From Lachnospiraceae bacterium UBA7060 (lineage in GTDB: Bacteria > Bacillota > Clostridia > Lachnospirales > Lachnospiraceae): a DNA stretch of 12,845 nucleotides. Position numbers and translations under genes: made by a program. The notes under the pieces are model-generated. The model searched no databases. It was not told the origin of the DNA and was given only the letters and a program-made list of their open reading frames with translations. Within the stretch, counting starts at the first letter, position 1, and each line of letters opens with the position of its first letter. The DNA lies in NCBI GenBank assembly GCA_002493835.1, contig DLAA01000074.1, positions 1 to 12,845 on the forward strand, read 5' to 3'. Shown here in pieces: positions 6,500 to 12,845 of this stretch.

Positions 6500-8890
6500 T
6501 TATACCTTTACCAACTTTGCAAAACCAGCGTACATGATTTTCTGCCCTGCCTCATCAAAAACCACCGTCACCTGACTATCCCTGGGACCCGGCTCGATTT
6601 TCAGGACGGTACCCTCCCCATACCGAACATGCCGCACCCGGTCGCCTGCCGCATAACCGATTCCTCCGGCTGCTCCAGGTTCTGCTGCCTTCTCTGCCCC
6701 CCCTGGGGCCGTATTTCCCAATGCAAAAGGACTTACCCCCACCGTGGCAGGCGCCTTTCCCACACCCCGCCTGATCGGGACCGCCACAGGTTTCTTCCTC
6801 GCCGTATAAGCGCTAGGCGACGATGCATATGGCTTTACCGGATCTATATAAGGTTTTGGGTCTGCATAAGCCTTTGCTGCCGCATAAGGTTTTGTCTGCA
6901 TGCGGCTTCTCTCCAAAGACTCTTCATCATAAGTCTCTTGTTGCTTCGGCAGCCGTCTAACCGGTGTATTATCCATGAGCAAGGGTGGGATTTCCCGCAC
7001 AAACCGGCTGACGGGATTGTACTGTGTCTCTCCCCGGACCATGCGCTGTTTCGCACAGGTAATCGTGAGTTCCTTCTTTGCCCTGGTGATGCCCACATAG
7101 GCCAGACGTCTCTCCTCCTCGATGTCCATGGGGTCGTCCGATGTGATACTCATGTAGCTTGGGAACATGCCGTCCTCCATACCTGCCAGATAGACATGCC
7201 CGAACTCGAGCCCCTTGGCGCTGTGCAAGGTCATAAGAAGTACACGATCGCCGTCACCGTCCACGCGGTCGATATCAGCCACCAAAGCCACTTCCTCCAA
7301 GAATTCACTTAAGTTGGGCTCGTCTTTTTCCTCCTCGTAAGCTACCACCTTATTGACAAGCTCCTCAATATTCTCAATGCGGTCGGCTGCATCCTCCTCG
7401 TCCGACTCCTCCAGCTCCCTCAGATATCCGGTAAGATCCAGCACATCCTTCACCAGCTCCTCCAGACTGTAAAATTCTGTCTTGCTCCGAAAACCCTGTA
7501 TCAAGGTTACAAAAGGTTTCAGCTTGGAAGCACTCCTCCCAATGGATGTGATCTGATCCGCCTCCCGCAGAGCGTCATAAAAACTAATGCCTCTCTCGTC
7601 CGCATACTCCTGTACTCTTAGGATGGTAGCCGCACCGATCCCCCGCCTCGGCACATTTATAATGCGCTTCACCGCCACATCATCCCTGCCGTTATCGATG
7701 GTTTTCAGATAGGCCAGCACATCCTTAATCTCTCTTCTTGAATAAAAGTTTGTACCGCCAATCACGTCATAAGGAACACCCTCCATAATAAAACGCTCTT
7801 CCAAAAGGCGCGCCTGCGCATTGGTACGGTAAAGCACGGCGCAGTCTCCATAGGAAACCTTCCCCGCTTTTCTCTTTTTCGCCACGTCCTCCGCAATATA
7901 CTCCGCCTCCTCAACAGCCGTATCAAACTGCCGAAAGCAAATGCGGTCTCCATCAGCCTTATCTGTCCAAAGCGCTTTGTCCTTTCGACCCACATTGTTT
8001 TTTATCACTGCGTTGGCCGCATCCAAAACCACTTGCGTGGAACGATAATTTTGTTCCAGCTTTACCACGAAGGCATCCGGATACACTTTTTCGAAATCCA
8101 GAATATTGCGGATATTGGCTCCCCTAAACTTATAGATAGACTGATCGTCATCCCCCACCACGCAAAGATTCCTGTGTCCCTGCGCCAGCAGCCTGATCAG
8201 CTCAAACTGAGCAGTGTTGGTATCCTGATACTCATCCACCATAATGTAACGGAATCGGTCCTGATAAGATGCAAGCACCTGGGCGTCCGCCTTGAAAAGC
8301 TCCACCGTCTTCATAATCAGATCATCGAAATCAAGTGCATTATTCTTTTTCAAAGTCGCCTGATATTCTCTGTAAGCCATGGCAATCTTACTGCCATTAT
8401 AATCGAAACCATTTTGCCGCTCATACTCCTGCGGATCAATCAACTCATCCTTGGCTGAGGAGATGGCTCCTAAGATCGTCCGTTCCCTCAGCATCTTTGT
8501 ATCGATCTGTAATCTCTTGCAGACCTCTTTCATAATTCCTTTCTGATCATCTGTATCATAGATCGTAAAGTGATTGTCATAACCCAGCCTGTCAATATAT
8601 CTTCGCAAAATCCGTACACAAGTGGAATGAAATGTAGAAACCCAGACCTGCTCCGCACCAAAACCTACGATTTTGTCCACACGCTCCCTCATCTCCCCCG
8701 CCGCCTTGTTGGTAAAAGTGATGGCCAGAATATGATAGGGCGCCACACCCGCCTTATCCATCAGGTATGCCACCCTATGTGTCAAAACCCTTGTCTTCCC
8801 GGAACCGGCACCCGCAAGAATCAACACCGGTCCCTCCGTCTTCATGACAGCCTGCTTCTGCCTGTCATTTAATGTATCGTATATACTCAT
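6500..8890 (-). CDS. pcrA: ATP-dependent DNA helicase PcrA (UvrD/Rep family)
   Basis: PcrA is the essential 3'-5' superfamily 1 helicase of Gram-positive bacteria; it acts in repair, rolling-circle replication and removing RNA polymerase or RecA from DNA. The 796-residue product has Walker A GAGSGKT (27-33), the DExx box VDEYQDT (218-224), GDDDQSIYKFRGA (246-258), the late motif TLHSAKGLEF and motif VI YVGITRAKKEL. The end (about 745-796) is the small Tudor-like domain that contacts RNA polymerase in the family, beginning GDRVRHVRYGEGTV. Between core and Tudor domain lies a low-complexity linker with three KPY units, longer and less regular than the rest. ATG 8890 has AAGGA 11 nt upstream, a somewhat long spacing. 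It starts 56 nt after the SPFH gene with no hairpin between, so the two may share a transcript. Confidence 0.97.
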   Translation of the reverse strand: MSIYDTLNDRQKQAVMKTEGPVLILAGAGSGKTRVLTHRVAYLMDKAGVAPYHILAITFTNKAAGEMRERVDKIVGFGAEQVWVSTFHSTCVRILRRYIDRLGYDNHFTIYDTDDQKGIMKEVCKRLQIDTKMLRERTILGAISSAKDELIDPQEYERQNGFDYNGSKIAMAYREYQATLKKNNALDFDDLIMKTVELFKADAQVLASYQDRFRYIMVDEYQDTNTAQFELIRLLAQGHRNLCVVGDDDQSIYKFRGANIRNILDFEKVYPDAFVVKLEQNYRSTQVVLDAANAVIKNNVGRKDKALWTDKADGDRICFRQFDTAVEEAEYIAEDVAKKRKAGKVSYGDCAVLYRTNAQARLLEERFIMEGVPYDVIGGTNFYSRREIKDVLAYLKTIDNGRDDVAVKRIINVPRRGIGAATILRVQEYADERGISFYDALREADQITSIGRSASKLKPFVTLIQGFRSKTEFYSLEELVKDVLDLTGYLRELEESDEEDAADRIENIEELVNKVVAYEEEKDEPNLSEFLEEVALVADIDRVDGDGDRVLLMTLHSAKGLEFGHVYLAGMEDGMFPSYMSITSDDPMDIEEERRLAYVGITRAKKELTITCAKQRMVRGETQYNPVSRFVREIPPLLMDNTPVRRLPKQQETYDEESLERSRMQTKPYAAAKAYADPKPYIDPVKPYASSPSAYTARKKPVAVPIRRGVGKAPATVGVSPFALGNTAPGGAEKAAEPGAAGGIGYAAGDRVRHVRYGEGTVLKIEPGPRDSQVTVVFDEAGQKIMYAGFAKLVKV

Positions 8891-8946
8891 GTCAATCTAA
8901 TTCCTTATCGTCATTTCAATCTTACATCCTGGAACTTCTTCTCACA

Positions 8947-9918
8947 CTAATATAGCTGGCTTCCGCAGTTACCGCAAAATTTTGTCCCAGTGGTGGGTGT
9001 GCCGCAATTGGGACAGAACTTCGGTCCTGCGCCTGACTGCACCGCTGGCTGTCCCTGCGCGCCATTTGCCGCACCGCCCAAGTTCATCTGGTTCACCATC
9101 TGCTGTCCGATAGCCATCCCCATCTGCAGGCCCACCATATCAGAAGCCATTCCCGCGCCGCCTGTTCCCTTTCCCATAGCGTCCGCCGCTGCCATCTGCG
9201 TATACTTATTTATATCCCCTACCATGGACTGTGCCGCCGCCTTTTCCTGCATCTTCCGTATCTCTTCCGGGTAGGAAAAGCTCTCGATTGTAAAGCCGGA
9301 AATGCCGATGCCAAGGGTTTCCATATCCGCATCCAAATCGCTCTCAATCCCCTTCGCAATGCTCCTCGCATCCGCCTGAAGATTGAACATATCACGTCCC
9401 TCTTTGCTGATCCAGCTCATAAGAAGCTGGTCCAGACTCGCGATGATGCGCTCCTTCACATCTTCCACCGTGTAAGTCTGTCGAATACCCGCCAGCTTCT
9501 CAATTAATATATCGTGCCGTGTAACCCTGCAGTTGAACGTTCCAAAAGCGCGGATCGGCATACCTCCGGGCAAACCTGGGGCTTGAAGATTGATGGCGTT
9601 TTTTGTGCCCCATTTGACCAGAAGTTCCTTCGTATTAATGAAGAGCACTTCCGCTCTGAGCGGTGTATTAAAACCAAATTTAAAGCTTTTTAGAGTTGTG
9701 AGAAAAGGAATGATATCCGATTCAATATCATAATCACCGTCCTCTTCGAAAATACCCTCTACCCTGCCATTATATAAAAAGACAGCATCTTGTCCCGGGC
9801 GGATGATCAGCTTGGAGCCCTTCTTAATCTCCTGATTTTGAAACTTATAAAATAAAACGCCCCCTCCATTTTCATTCCACTCAATTACACTGGAAAATTG
9901 ATTCTTTAAAAAACTCAT
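8947..9918 (-). CDS. SPFH-domain protein with C-terminal zinc ribbon (YdjI-like)
   Basis: This 323-residue protein has an SPFH (stomatin/prohibitin/flotillin-like) region at about 20-230, a Gly/Ala/Met-rich segment at about 240-298, and a C-terminal zinc ribbon with Cys302/Cys305 and Cys315/Cys318 (CPNCG and CGNCG). There is no membrane helix, so it is peripheral or recruited by partners. The length and order match B. subtilis YdjI, which with YdjG and YdjH links the PspA-type stress protein to the membrane. Proteins of this kind are also annotated as virion core-like. ATG 9918 has GAGGA about 7 nt upstream. The matching ydjGH-like pair lies downstream in the same orientation, at 434-2311, rather than adjacent. 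The family call is firm; the stress role is inferred by homology. Confidence 0.88.
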   Translation of the reverse strand: MSFLKNQFSSVIEWNENGGGVLFYKFQNQEIKKGSKLIIRPGQDAVFLYNGRVEGIFEEDGDYDIESDIIPFLTTLKSFKFGFNTPLRAEVLFINTKELLVKWGTKNAINLQAPGLPGGMPIRAFGTFNCRVTRHDILIEKLAGIRQTYTVEDVKERIIASLDQLLMSWISKEGRDMFNLQADARSIAKGIESDLDADMETLGIGISGFTIESFSYPEEIRKMQEKAAAQSMVGDINKYTQMAAADAMGKGTGGAGMASDMVGLQMGMAIGQQMVNQMNLGGAANGAQGQPAVQSGAGPKFCPNCGTPTTGTKFCGNCGSQLY

Positions 9919-9935
9919 TTCTCTTCCTCATTTCT

Positions 9936-9978
9936 GCACTGCTTTTTTATGTATAAGCAAATCTGTGTCAAGCAGTGC
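9936..9978 (-). promoter_or_regulatory. Candidate promoter and operator of the SPFH gene
   Basis: On the - strand a perfect -35, TTGACA (+ strand 9966-9971), is followed after 16 nt by TAAAAA (9944-9949, 4 of 6 to a -10). An inverted repeat of perfect 8-bp arms, GCACTGCT (9936-9943) and AGCAGTGC (9971-9978), encloses this core promoter with a 27-nt gap. The arms could be half-sites for a regulator, or they could fold in RNA starting farther upstream. A smaller repeat, TGTGTC/GACACA (9964-9969 and 9982-9987), overlaps and might belong to the end of the chemoreceptor transcript. Confidence 0.45.
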
Positions 9979-10020
9979 GCAGACACAACGCCTTTTCGTC
10001 TTTCCCATTCTGCTTCTGTA

Positions 10021-11505
10021 TTAATTATCGTTTTGTTTCAACTGCTGCGCCTGAGCACTTAAATTTTCCACCAGTCTGTCGACCTGAGCAACAATCTTTG
10101 TATTATTCTCACTCACCGCAAAAGTTTCCTGGGAGTGAGCCGACACCTCCTGCATAATCGAGGAAATCGTCTGAATACTCTCCACAATCACAGCATTGGC
10201 ATCCGTCAGCTGCGCCACCGCCTGCTCAAGCTTCCTGCTCTGCTCATCTACCTGCTCTGTCCCCACAGCGATCTTCTCAAAACTATCAGCTGCCTGAACC
10301 GCCGATTCATTCTGTCTCTTGCTGCTCTCCAAAAGCTCCGCCGCTGCACTGGCAACAACTTTCAGCTTCCCGGATACATTCTGAATCACATCTGTAATAT
10401 TTACAGTTGCATCCTGCGTCTGATTTGCCAGACCAGAAATCTCTGAAGCCACCACCGCAAACCCTTTCCCTGCCTCGCCCGCGCGGGCTGCCTCAATACT
10501 TGCATTCAGGGCAAGCAGACTAGTCTGGCTGGCCACATTAGTAATCAGATCAATGATAGACAACATATTCGCGTTATACTCCTCAAGCGCTCCCATGTCC
10601 TCCACCACCTGTCTGCACGCATCCCCGGACTGCTTCATCTGTTTCATCAATCCCTCCAGATTTCCCCTGCCAAGGCTCACTCTTTCTCTTACATCTGTCA
10701 TACTCTTGGCAGTGGCTTCCATCACCCCCGTCAATTCTTCAATATGATTCTGGATTTCCTCAGTCTTGCCCAGCTGATTCTGAATAGACTCCGCCGTCTC
10801 ATTGGTACCTGTAGATACCTCCTGCATGGCGTTTCTCGTCTCCGACACTGCGCTGCCAAGCTCCCGCATCTGGTCCGCCACATCCATAATACCGCTGGAC
10901 ATCTGTCCTGATATCCGCATCACTCTCTCAAGCAGTTCGGAAACGTTATCCTTCTCTTTATCTAGCTCGGTAAGCTTTGCATGATTAATCTTTGCAAGCG
11001 TCTTTGTCGACAAGCAGAGAAAAACTGCCACCAGAATAAGAAGCGCTACGCGGATTTCATAGTTCGCCATATCTTCCACTTTAAGACCGCCTGTCACACC
11101 CTGCCAGCCCAAAAAAATCAGATTGACAACCAGCCCCATCCCGGATACCCATGCACAAAGCTTTACATCCGAGTAGAGAACCAGCACCAGACAAATCGGT
11201 ATGATATAAGTAAAAGCAAGCAGACTGACCGTTGTAAACACAACGAACAAATAAAGAATACTGTAGGTAACACTGATCACATATTTGAGTTTTAAATCCG
11301 CAGGATCTCTCTTATACAATAAAAACTCTACAGCCAGCGGCAGCAGCGCAAGCAGGGAAAATACCAGATAATACCCTGGCGTCCTGCTCCCTTTGACCAC
11401 CTCCAGAAGATATGCCAGCTCCAGCACAATCACAATAACCATGTGGCAAACAAACGCCGTCTTATTCATCGCTTTCGCACCGTCAAATGTATTCTCTTCC
11501 TTCAT
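10021..11505 (-). CDS. Methyl-accepting chemotaxis protein with six-helix membrane sensor, no HAMP
   Basis: This 494-residue chemoreceptor relays ligand or membrane signals to CheA/CheW. The N-terminal part has about six hydrophobic helices (roughly 17-37, 44-64, 75-95, 97-112, 116-135 and 150-167) joined by short loops, with no large outer sensor domain. No HAMP is apparent before the long coiled-coil signalling region (about 180-494). The hairpin tip is clear at about 325-353, including QTSLLALNASIEAARAGE and KGFAVVA. No C-terminal methylation-enzyme tether peptide is seen. I chose ATG 11505 because AGGAGG lies 10 nt upstream; the longer in-frame reading begins within the promoter leader. 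It has its own promoter and no chemotaxis genes beside it. The sensed signal is unknown. Confidence 0.93.
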   Translation of the reverse strand: MKEENTFDGAKAMNKTAFVCHMVIVIVLELAYLLEVVKGSRTPGYYLVFSLLALLPLAVEFLLYKRDPADLKLKYVISVTYSILYLFVVFTTVSLLAFTYIIPICLVLVLYSDVKLCAWVSGMGLVVNLIFLGWQGVTGGLKVEDMANYEIRVALLILVAVFLCLSTKTLAKINHAKLTELDKEKDNVSELLERVMRISGQMSSGIMDVADQMRELGSAVSETRNAMQEVSTGTNETAESIQNQLGKTEEIQNHIEELTGVMEATAKSMTDVRERVSLGRGNLEGLMKQMKQSGDACRQVVEDMGALEEYNANMLSIIDLITNVASQTSLLALNASIEAARAGEAGKGFAVVASEISGLANQTQDATVNITDVIQNVSGKLKVVASAAAELLESSKRQNESAVQAADSFEKIAVGTEQVDEQSRKLEQAVAQLTDANAVIVESIQTISSIMQEVSAHSQETFAVSENNTKIVAQVDRLVENLSAQAQQLKQNDN

Positions 11506-11543
11506 CTGTCGTACTCCTCCTGCATTGCGTTTATGATAGAGAT

Positions 11544-11573
11544 AGTATACCACAACCAGCCCGGCCGCGACAA
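11544..11573 (-). promoter_or_regulatory. Promoter of the chemoreceptor gene
   Basis: On the - strand TTGTCG (+ strand 11568-11573; 4 of 6 to TTGACA) is followed after 18 nt by TATACT (11544-11549; 5 of 6 to TATAAT), preceded by the extended TG. It lies about 40 nt upstream of the ATG at 11505, between the stop of the transporter gene and the chemoreceptor, so a SigA-type promoter is likely. Confidence 0.65.
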
Positions 11574-11594
11574 TCTTTTTATCATGTAACTTTC

Positions 11595-12452
11595 CTACAT
11601 CACCCCGATCACAATACCGGTAATGATGACCGCCGCACAGACCAGCTTATGTGCCGTATTCTTCTCTTTAAAAAGAAATTTCCCTGCTAAAATCGTCACC
11701 ACACAGCCTGCCTGTTTCAGAAGCGTCATGACCGTAATACGGCTTCCCTCCATGCCATTTGCCACAAAAAGAGCTCTGTCAGCGACAACAATCAAAAAGC
11801 TCAGAAGCCAAATCCACTTATTGCAGACCGTCCGTCTCCAGTTCACAGGTGTCTTCGTTACCAGAATAAAGACAAGATAAAAAAGCGTCAGAAAAAGAAG
11901 ATACCAGAACTGCAGCTGGGAACTTGTAATACTTTGCATCAAAAGCTTATCCAAAAGACCGGAAACTGCGTTTAGCAGGCAAGAGGCAAATGCCATCACC
12001 ACATATTTGACTTCCACCGCTTCCCCAGATCCAACCGCCGCCTGCATGTTCTTCGGATGATATTTTAAAAGAAGCAGCCCTGCCGACACAAAAAGGAGGC
12101 CTGCCACCTGAAAAACTCCAAGTACCTCCTGCAGCACTATAACCCCCAGCATTGTCGCAAAAAGCACTCTTGATAGATCTAACACCCCGTAAAGACTAAT
12201 CGGCATCCGTTTGATCGCGCGAAAGCTGAACATCCATGCCAAAAAAATGGCAAAGGACTTCATAGCAATGTAAAAATAGAAATGTGGTTCCACCCCCACA
12301 GACAGGCGTGCGGAGGGTAATACCATCACAAAAGACAAAAAAGTATACATAAACAATACCTCAATGGTAGAGTTTTCCTGCAAAGCCTTCTTTTTTACGA
12401 TCTCCCGCACGCCCTTCAGAACACCATACAACAAAACCAGCCAAATCCACAT
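11595..12452 (-). CDS. EamA/DMT-family transporter
   Basis: This 285-residue integral membrane protein has about ten hydrophobic helices in two similar halves (about 1-130 and 148-285), the EamA duplication of the drug/metabolite transporter superfamily. Family-like features include the helix beginning SFRAIKRMPISLYGVL and the late pair with TLLKQAGCVVTILAGKFLF. The substrate cannot be told from sequence. ATG 12452 has AGGGGG about 10 nt upstream. The gene stops 22 nt before the chemoreceptor -35, with no clear terminator in that gap, so it may read through. A 16-bp perfect palindrome lies 32 bp upstream of the start and may be its operator. Length is usual for the family. Confidence 0.88.
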   Translation of the reverse strand: MWIWLVLLYGVLKGVREIVKKKALQENSTIEVLFMYTFLSFVMVLPSARLSVGVEPHFYFYIAMKSFAIFLAWMFSFRAIKRMPISLYGVLDLSRVLFATMLGVIVLQEVLGVFQVAGLLFVSAGLLLLKYHPKNMQAAVGSGEAVEVKYVVMAFASCLLNAVSGLLDKLLMQSITSSQLQFWYLLFLTLFYLVFILVTKTPVNWRRTVCNKWIWLLSFLIVVADRALFVANGMEGSRITVMTLLKQAGCVVTILAGKFLFKEKNTAHKLVCAAVIITGIVIGVM

Positions 12453-12483
12453 TTCTTTTGTACCCCCTGTCTTTACTTCTTCT

Positions 12484-12499
12484 GCTTATGCGCATAAGC
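12484..12499. promoter_or_regulatory. 16-bp perfect palindrome upstream of the transporter gene
   Basis: GCTTATGCGCATAAGC equals its own reverse complement. It lies 32 bp before the transporter start, where a repressor or activator dimer would act. A related piece (ATGCTTATCC on the + strand) follows at about 12509-12518. No convincing -35/-10 pair could be fixed around it, so the operator role is inferred. Confidence 0.5.
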
Positions 12500-12580
12500 C
12501 GATCATGCTATGCTTATCCTGTTGTCATACCCAATCCGGCAGCGGAGAGGGGTGGAAAGATGGCGGATATTGTGATCCCT

Positions 12581-12612
12581 TTATTGGTCACTATCAGCCA
12601 ATCCACCAATAA
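12581..12612 (+). promoter_or_regulatory. Inverted repeat before the transposase remnant
   Basis: TTATTGG (12581-12587) pairs perfectly with CCAATAA (12606-12612), and the 3' arm overlaps the first bases of the ribosome site AAGGAG (12611-12616). Such a hairpin could hold down translation of the transposase from read-through RNA, a known device in insertion sequences. Here it serves only a remnant. Confidence 0.4.
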
Positions 12613-12626
12613 GGAGATGTACTTAC

Positions 12627-12752
12627 ATGATAACACATAAACAGCTCTCTTTGGCAGATATTTATACCGATTGCCAATATAAGATTGATAACGATAAATA
12701 TGAGTTCCTTTCCACTTCCTACAATATTTCAAACAAACCGAACATATGTTAG
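12627..12752 (+). pseudogene. Truncated 5' end of an insertion-sequence transposase
   Basis: A 41-codon reading frame begins with ATG at 12627, with AAGGAG 10 nt upstream. The first 29 residues (start MITHKQLSLADIYTDC, then NDKYEFLS) resemble, from memory, the N-terminus of the large DDE transposases (IS1182-like) frequent in Lachnospiraceae, which read QLSLADIFxDCQ...FLSLL. After EFLS the similarity ends and a TAG stop follows 12 codons later, so nearly the whole transposase is missing. The element is dead unless the rest lies elsewhere. It could instead be a small real gene, but the match to the transposase start and its own ribosome site argue for a remnant. Family assignment is from memory only. 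Confidence 0.6.
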
Positions 12753-12775
12753 ATTACTTTTTCCTACCGCAAAAC

Positions 12776-12812
12776 AAAAAAGCCTAAAAAACCTCATTTA
12801 CAAGGATTTTAG
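12776..12812 (-). terminator. Terminator downstream of the tRNA
   Basis: On the - strand CTAAAA pairs with TTTTAG, with CCT/AGG inside, giving a bulged hairpin at 12784-12812. It is followed by GGC and a run of six T (12776-12781), then GTTTT. It lies just past the tRNA 3' end and would end that transcript. Confidence 0.75.
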
Positions 12813-12823
12813 ACTCTCTCTAA

Positions 12824-12845
12824 AGCAGGCGAGGGGAATCGAACC
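12824..12845 (-). tRNA. 3' end of a tRNA, probably tRNA-Gly (cut by the window edge)
   Basis: On the - strand the last bases read GGTTCGATTCCCCTCGCCTGC followed by T: the T-loop TTCGATT, T-stem 3' side CCCCT, acceptor 3' side CGCCTGC, and discriminator T. The acceptor start would be GCAGGCG. T73 with C2-G71 fits glycine tRNAs, and I recall similar Gly tRNAs in Clostridia. The anticodon is outside the window, so the identity is not proven. CCA is not encoded. Confidence 0.65.

Larger units (their letters stand above)
12453..12845. other. Gene-poor right end (393 bases)
   Basis: This stretch holds no complete protein gene. In order it contains the upstream region and palindrome of the transporter gene, an unassigned piece (about 12520-12580), the inverted repeat and truncated transposase, a terminator, and the 3' end of a tRNA. 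I see no integrase, attachment-site duplication or complete insertion-sequence ends. Confidence 0.7.

Noticed and set aside
6443..7312. 289-codon open frame on the + strand opposite pcrA
   Set aside because: It lies opposite the conserved C-terminal half of PcrA, its product is rich in Arg, Cys and His with no recognisable domain, and the opposite frame explains the coding signal.
12514..12732. 72-codon open frame on the - strand in the right intergenic region
   Set aside because: It is antisense to the transposase remnant and its leader, and has no recognisable features.
1..12845. CRISPR array, prophage or defence island
   Set aside because: No regular spaced repeats, Cas, phage structural or restriction genes were seen; the genes are mostly core or common accessory functions.

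Overview
The window looks like a chromosomal segment of an anaerobic Firmicute, most likely a Lachnospiraceae-type Clostridium. The reasons are moderate GC content, strong AGGAGG-type ribosome sites, two well-supported TTG starts, gene families typical of that group, and a truncated transposase start resembling elements common there. The species assignment is inference.

Layout. At the left edge rpsT (ribosomal protein S20) is on the + strand. Every other gene is on the - strand, so the main block reads from right to left. From the right edge: the 3' end of a tRNA (probably Gly) with its terminator; a 41-codon remnant of a transposase (+ strand); an EamA-type transporter behind a 16-bp perfect palindrome; a six-helix chemoreceptor with its own promoter; an SPFH-domain protein with a C-terminal zinc ribbon; the DNA helicase PcrA; a small membrane protein with a very acidic tail; an RlmD-type 23S rRNA uracil methyltransferase; a degenerate GGDEF protein; a PurF-like protein that lacks its glutaminase active site; and a zinc-ribbon membrane protein followed by a TPM-domain membrane protein. 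The block ends at a hairpin shared with rpsT.

How the genes fit together. Two themes stand out. First, the zinc-ribbon protein, the TPM protein and the SPFH protein correspond to Bacillus subtilis YdjG, YdjH and YdjI, which work with the PspA-type envelope-stress protein. Here the ydjGH-like pair and the ydjI-like gene are about 6.6 kb apart, separated by a helicase, an RNA methyltransferase and two probable nucleotide-binding proteins, and no pspA is visible. Second, the methyltransferase, degenerate GGDEF protein (GEDSF with the RxxD inhibitory site retained) and PurF paralogue form a tight run (33-nt and 1-nt gaps). Both the GGDEF and PurF proteins have lost catalytic signatures but kept ligand-binding ones. 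This suggests regulatory or altered functions rather than ordinary c-di-GMP synthesis and purine synthesis.

RpsT, pcrA, the methyltransferase, the chemoreceptor and the transporter are ordinary. The only sign of mobile DNA is the transposase remnant beside the tRNA. No CRISPR array, prophage or complete insertion sequence is visible.
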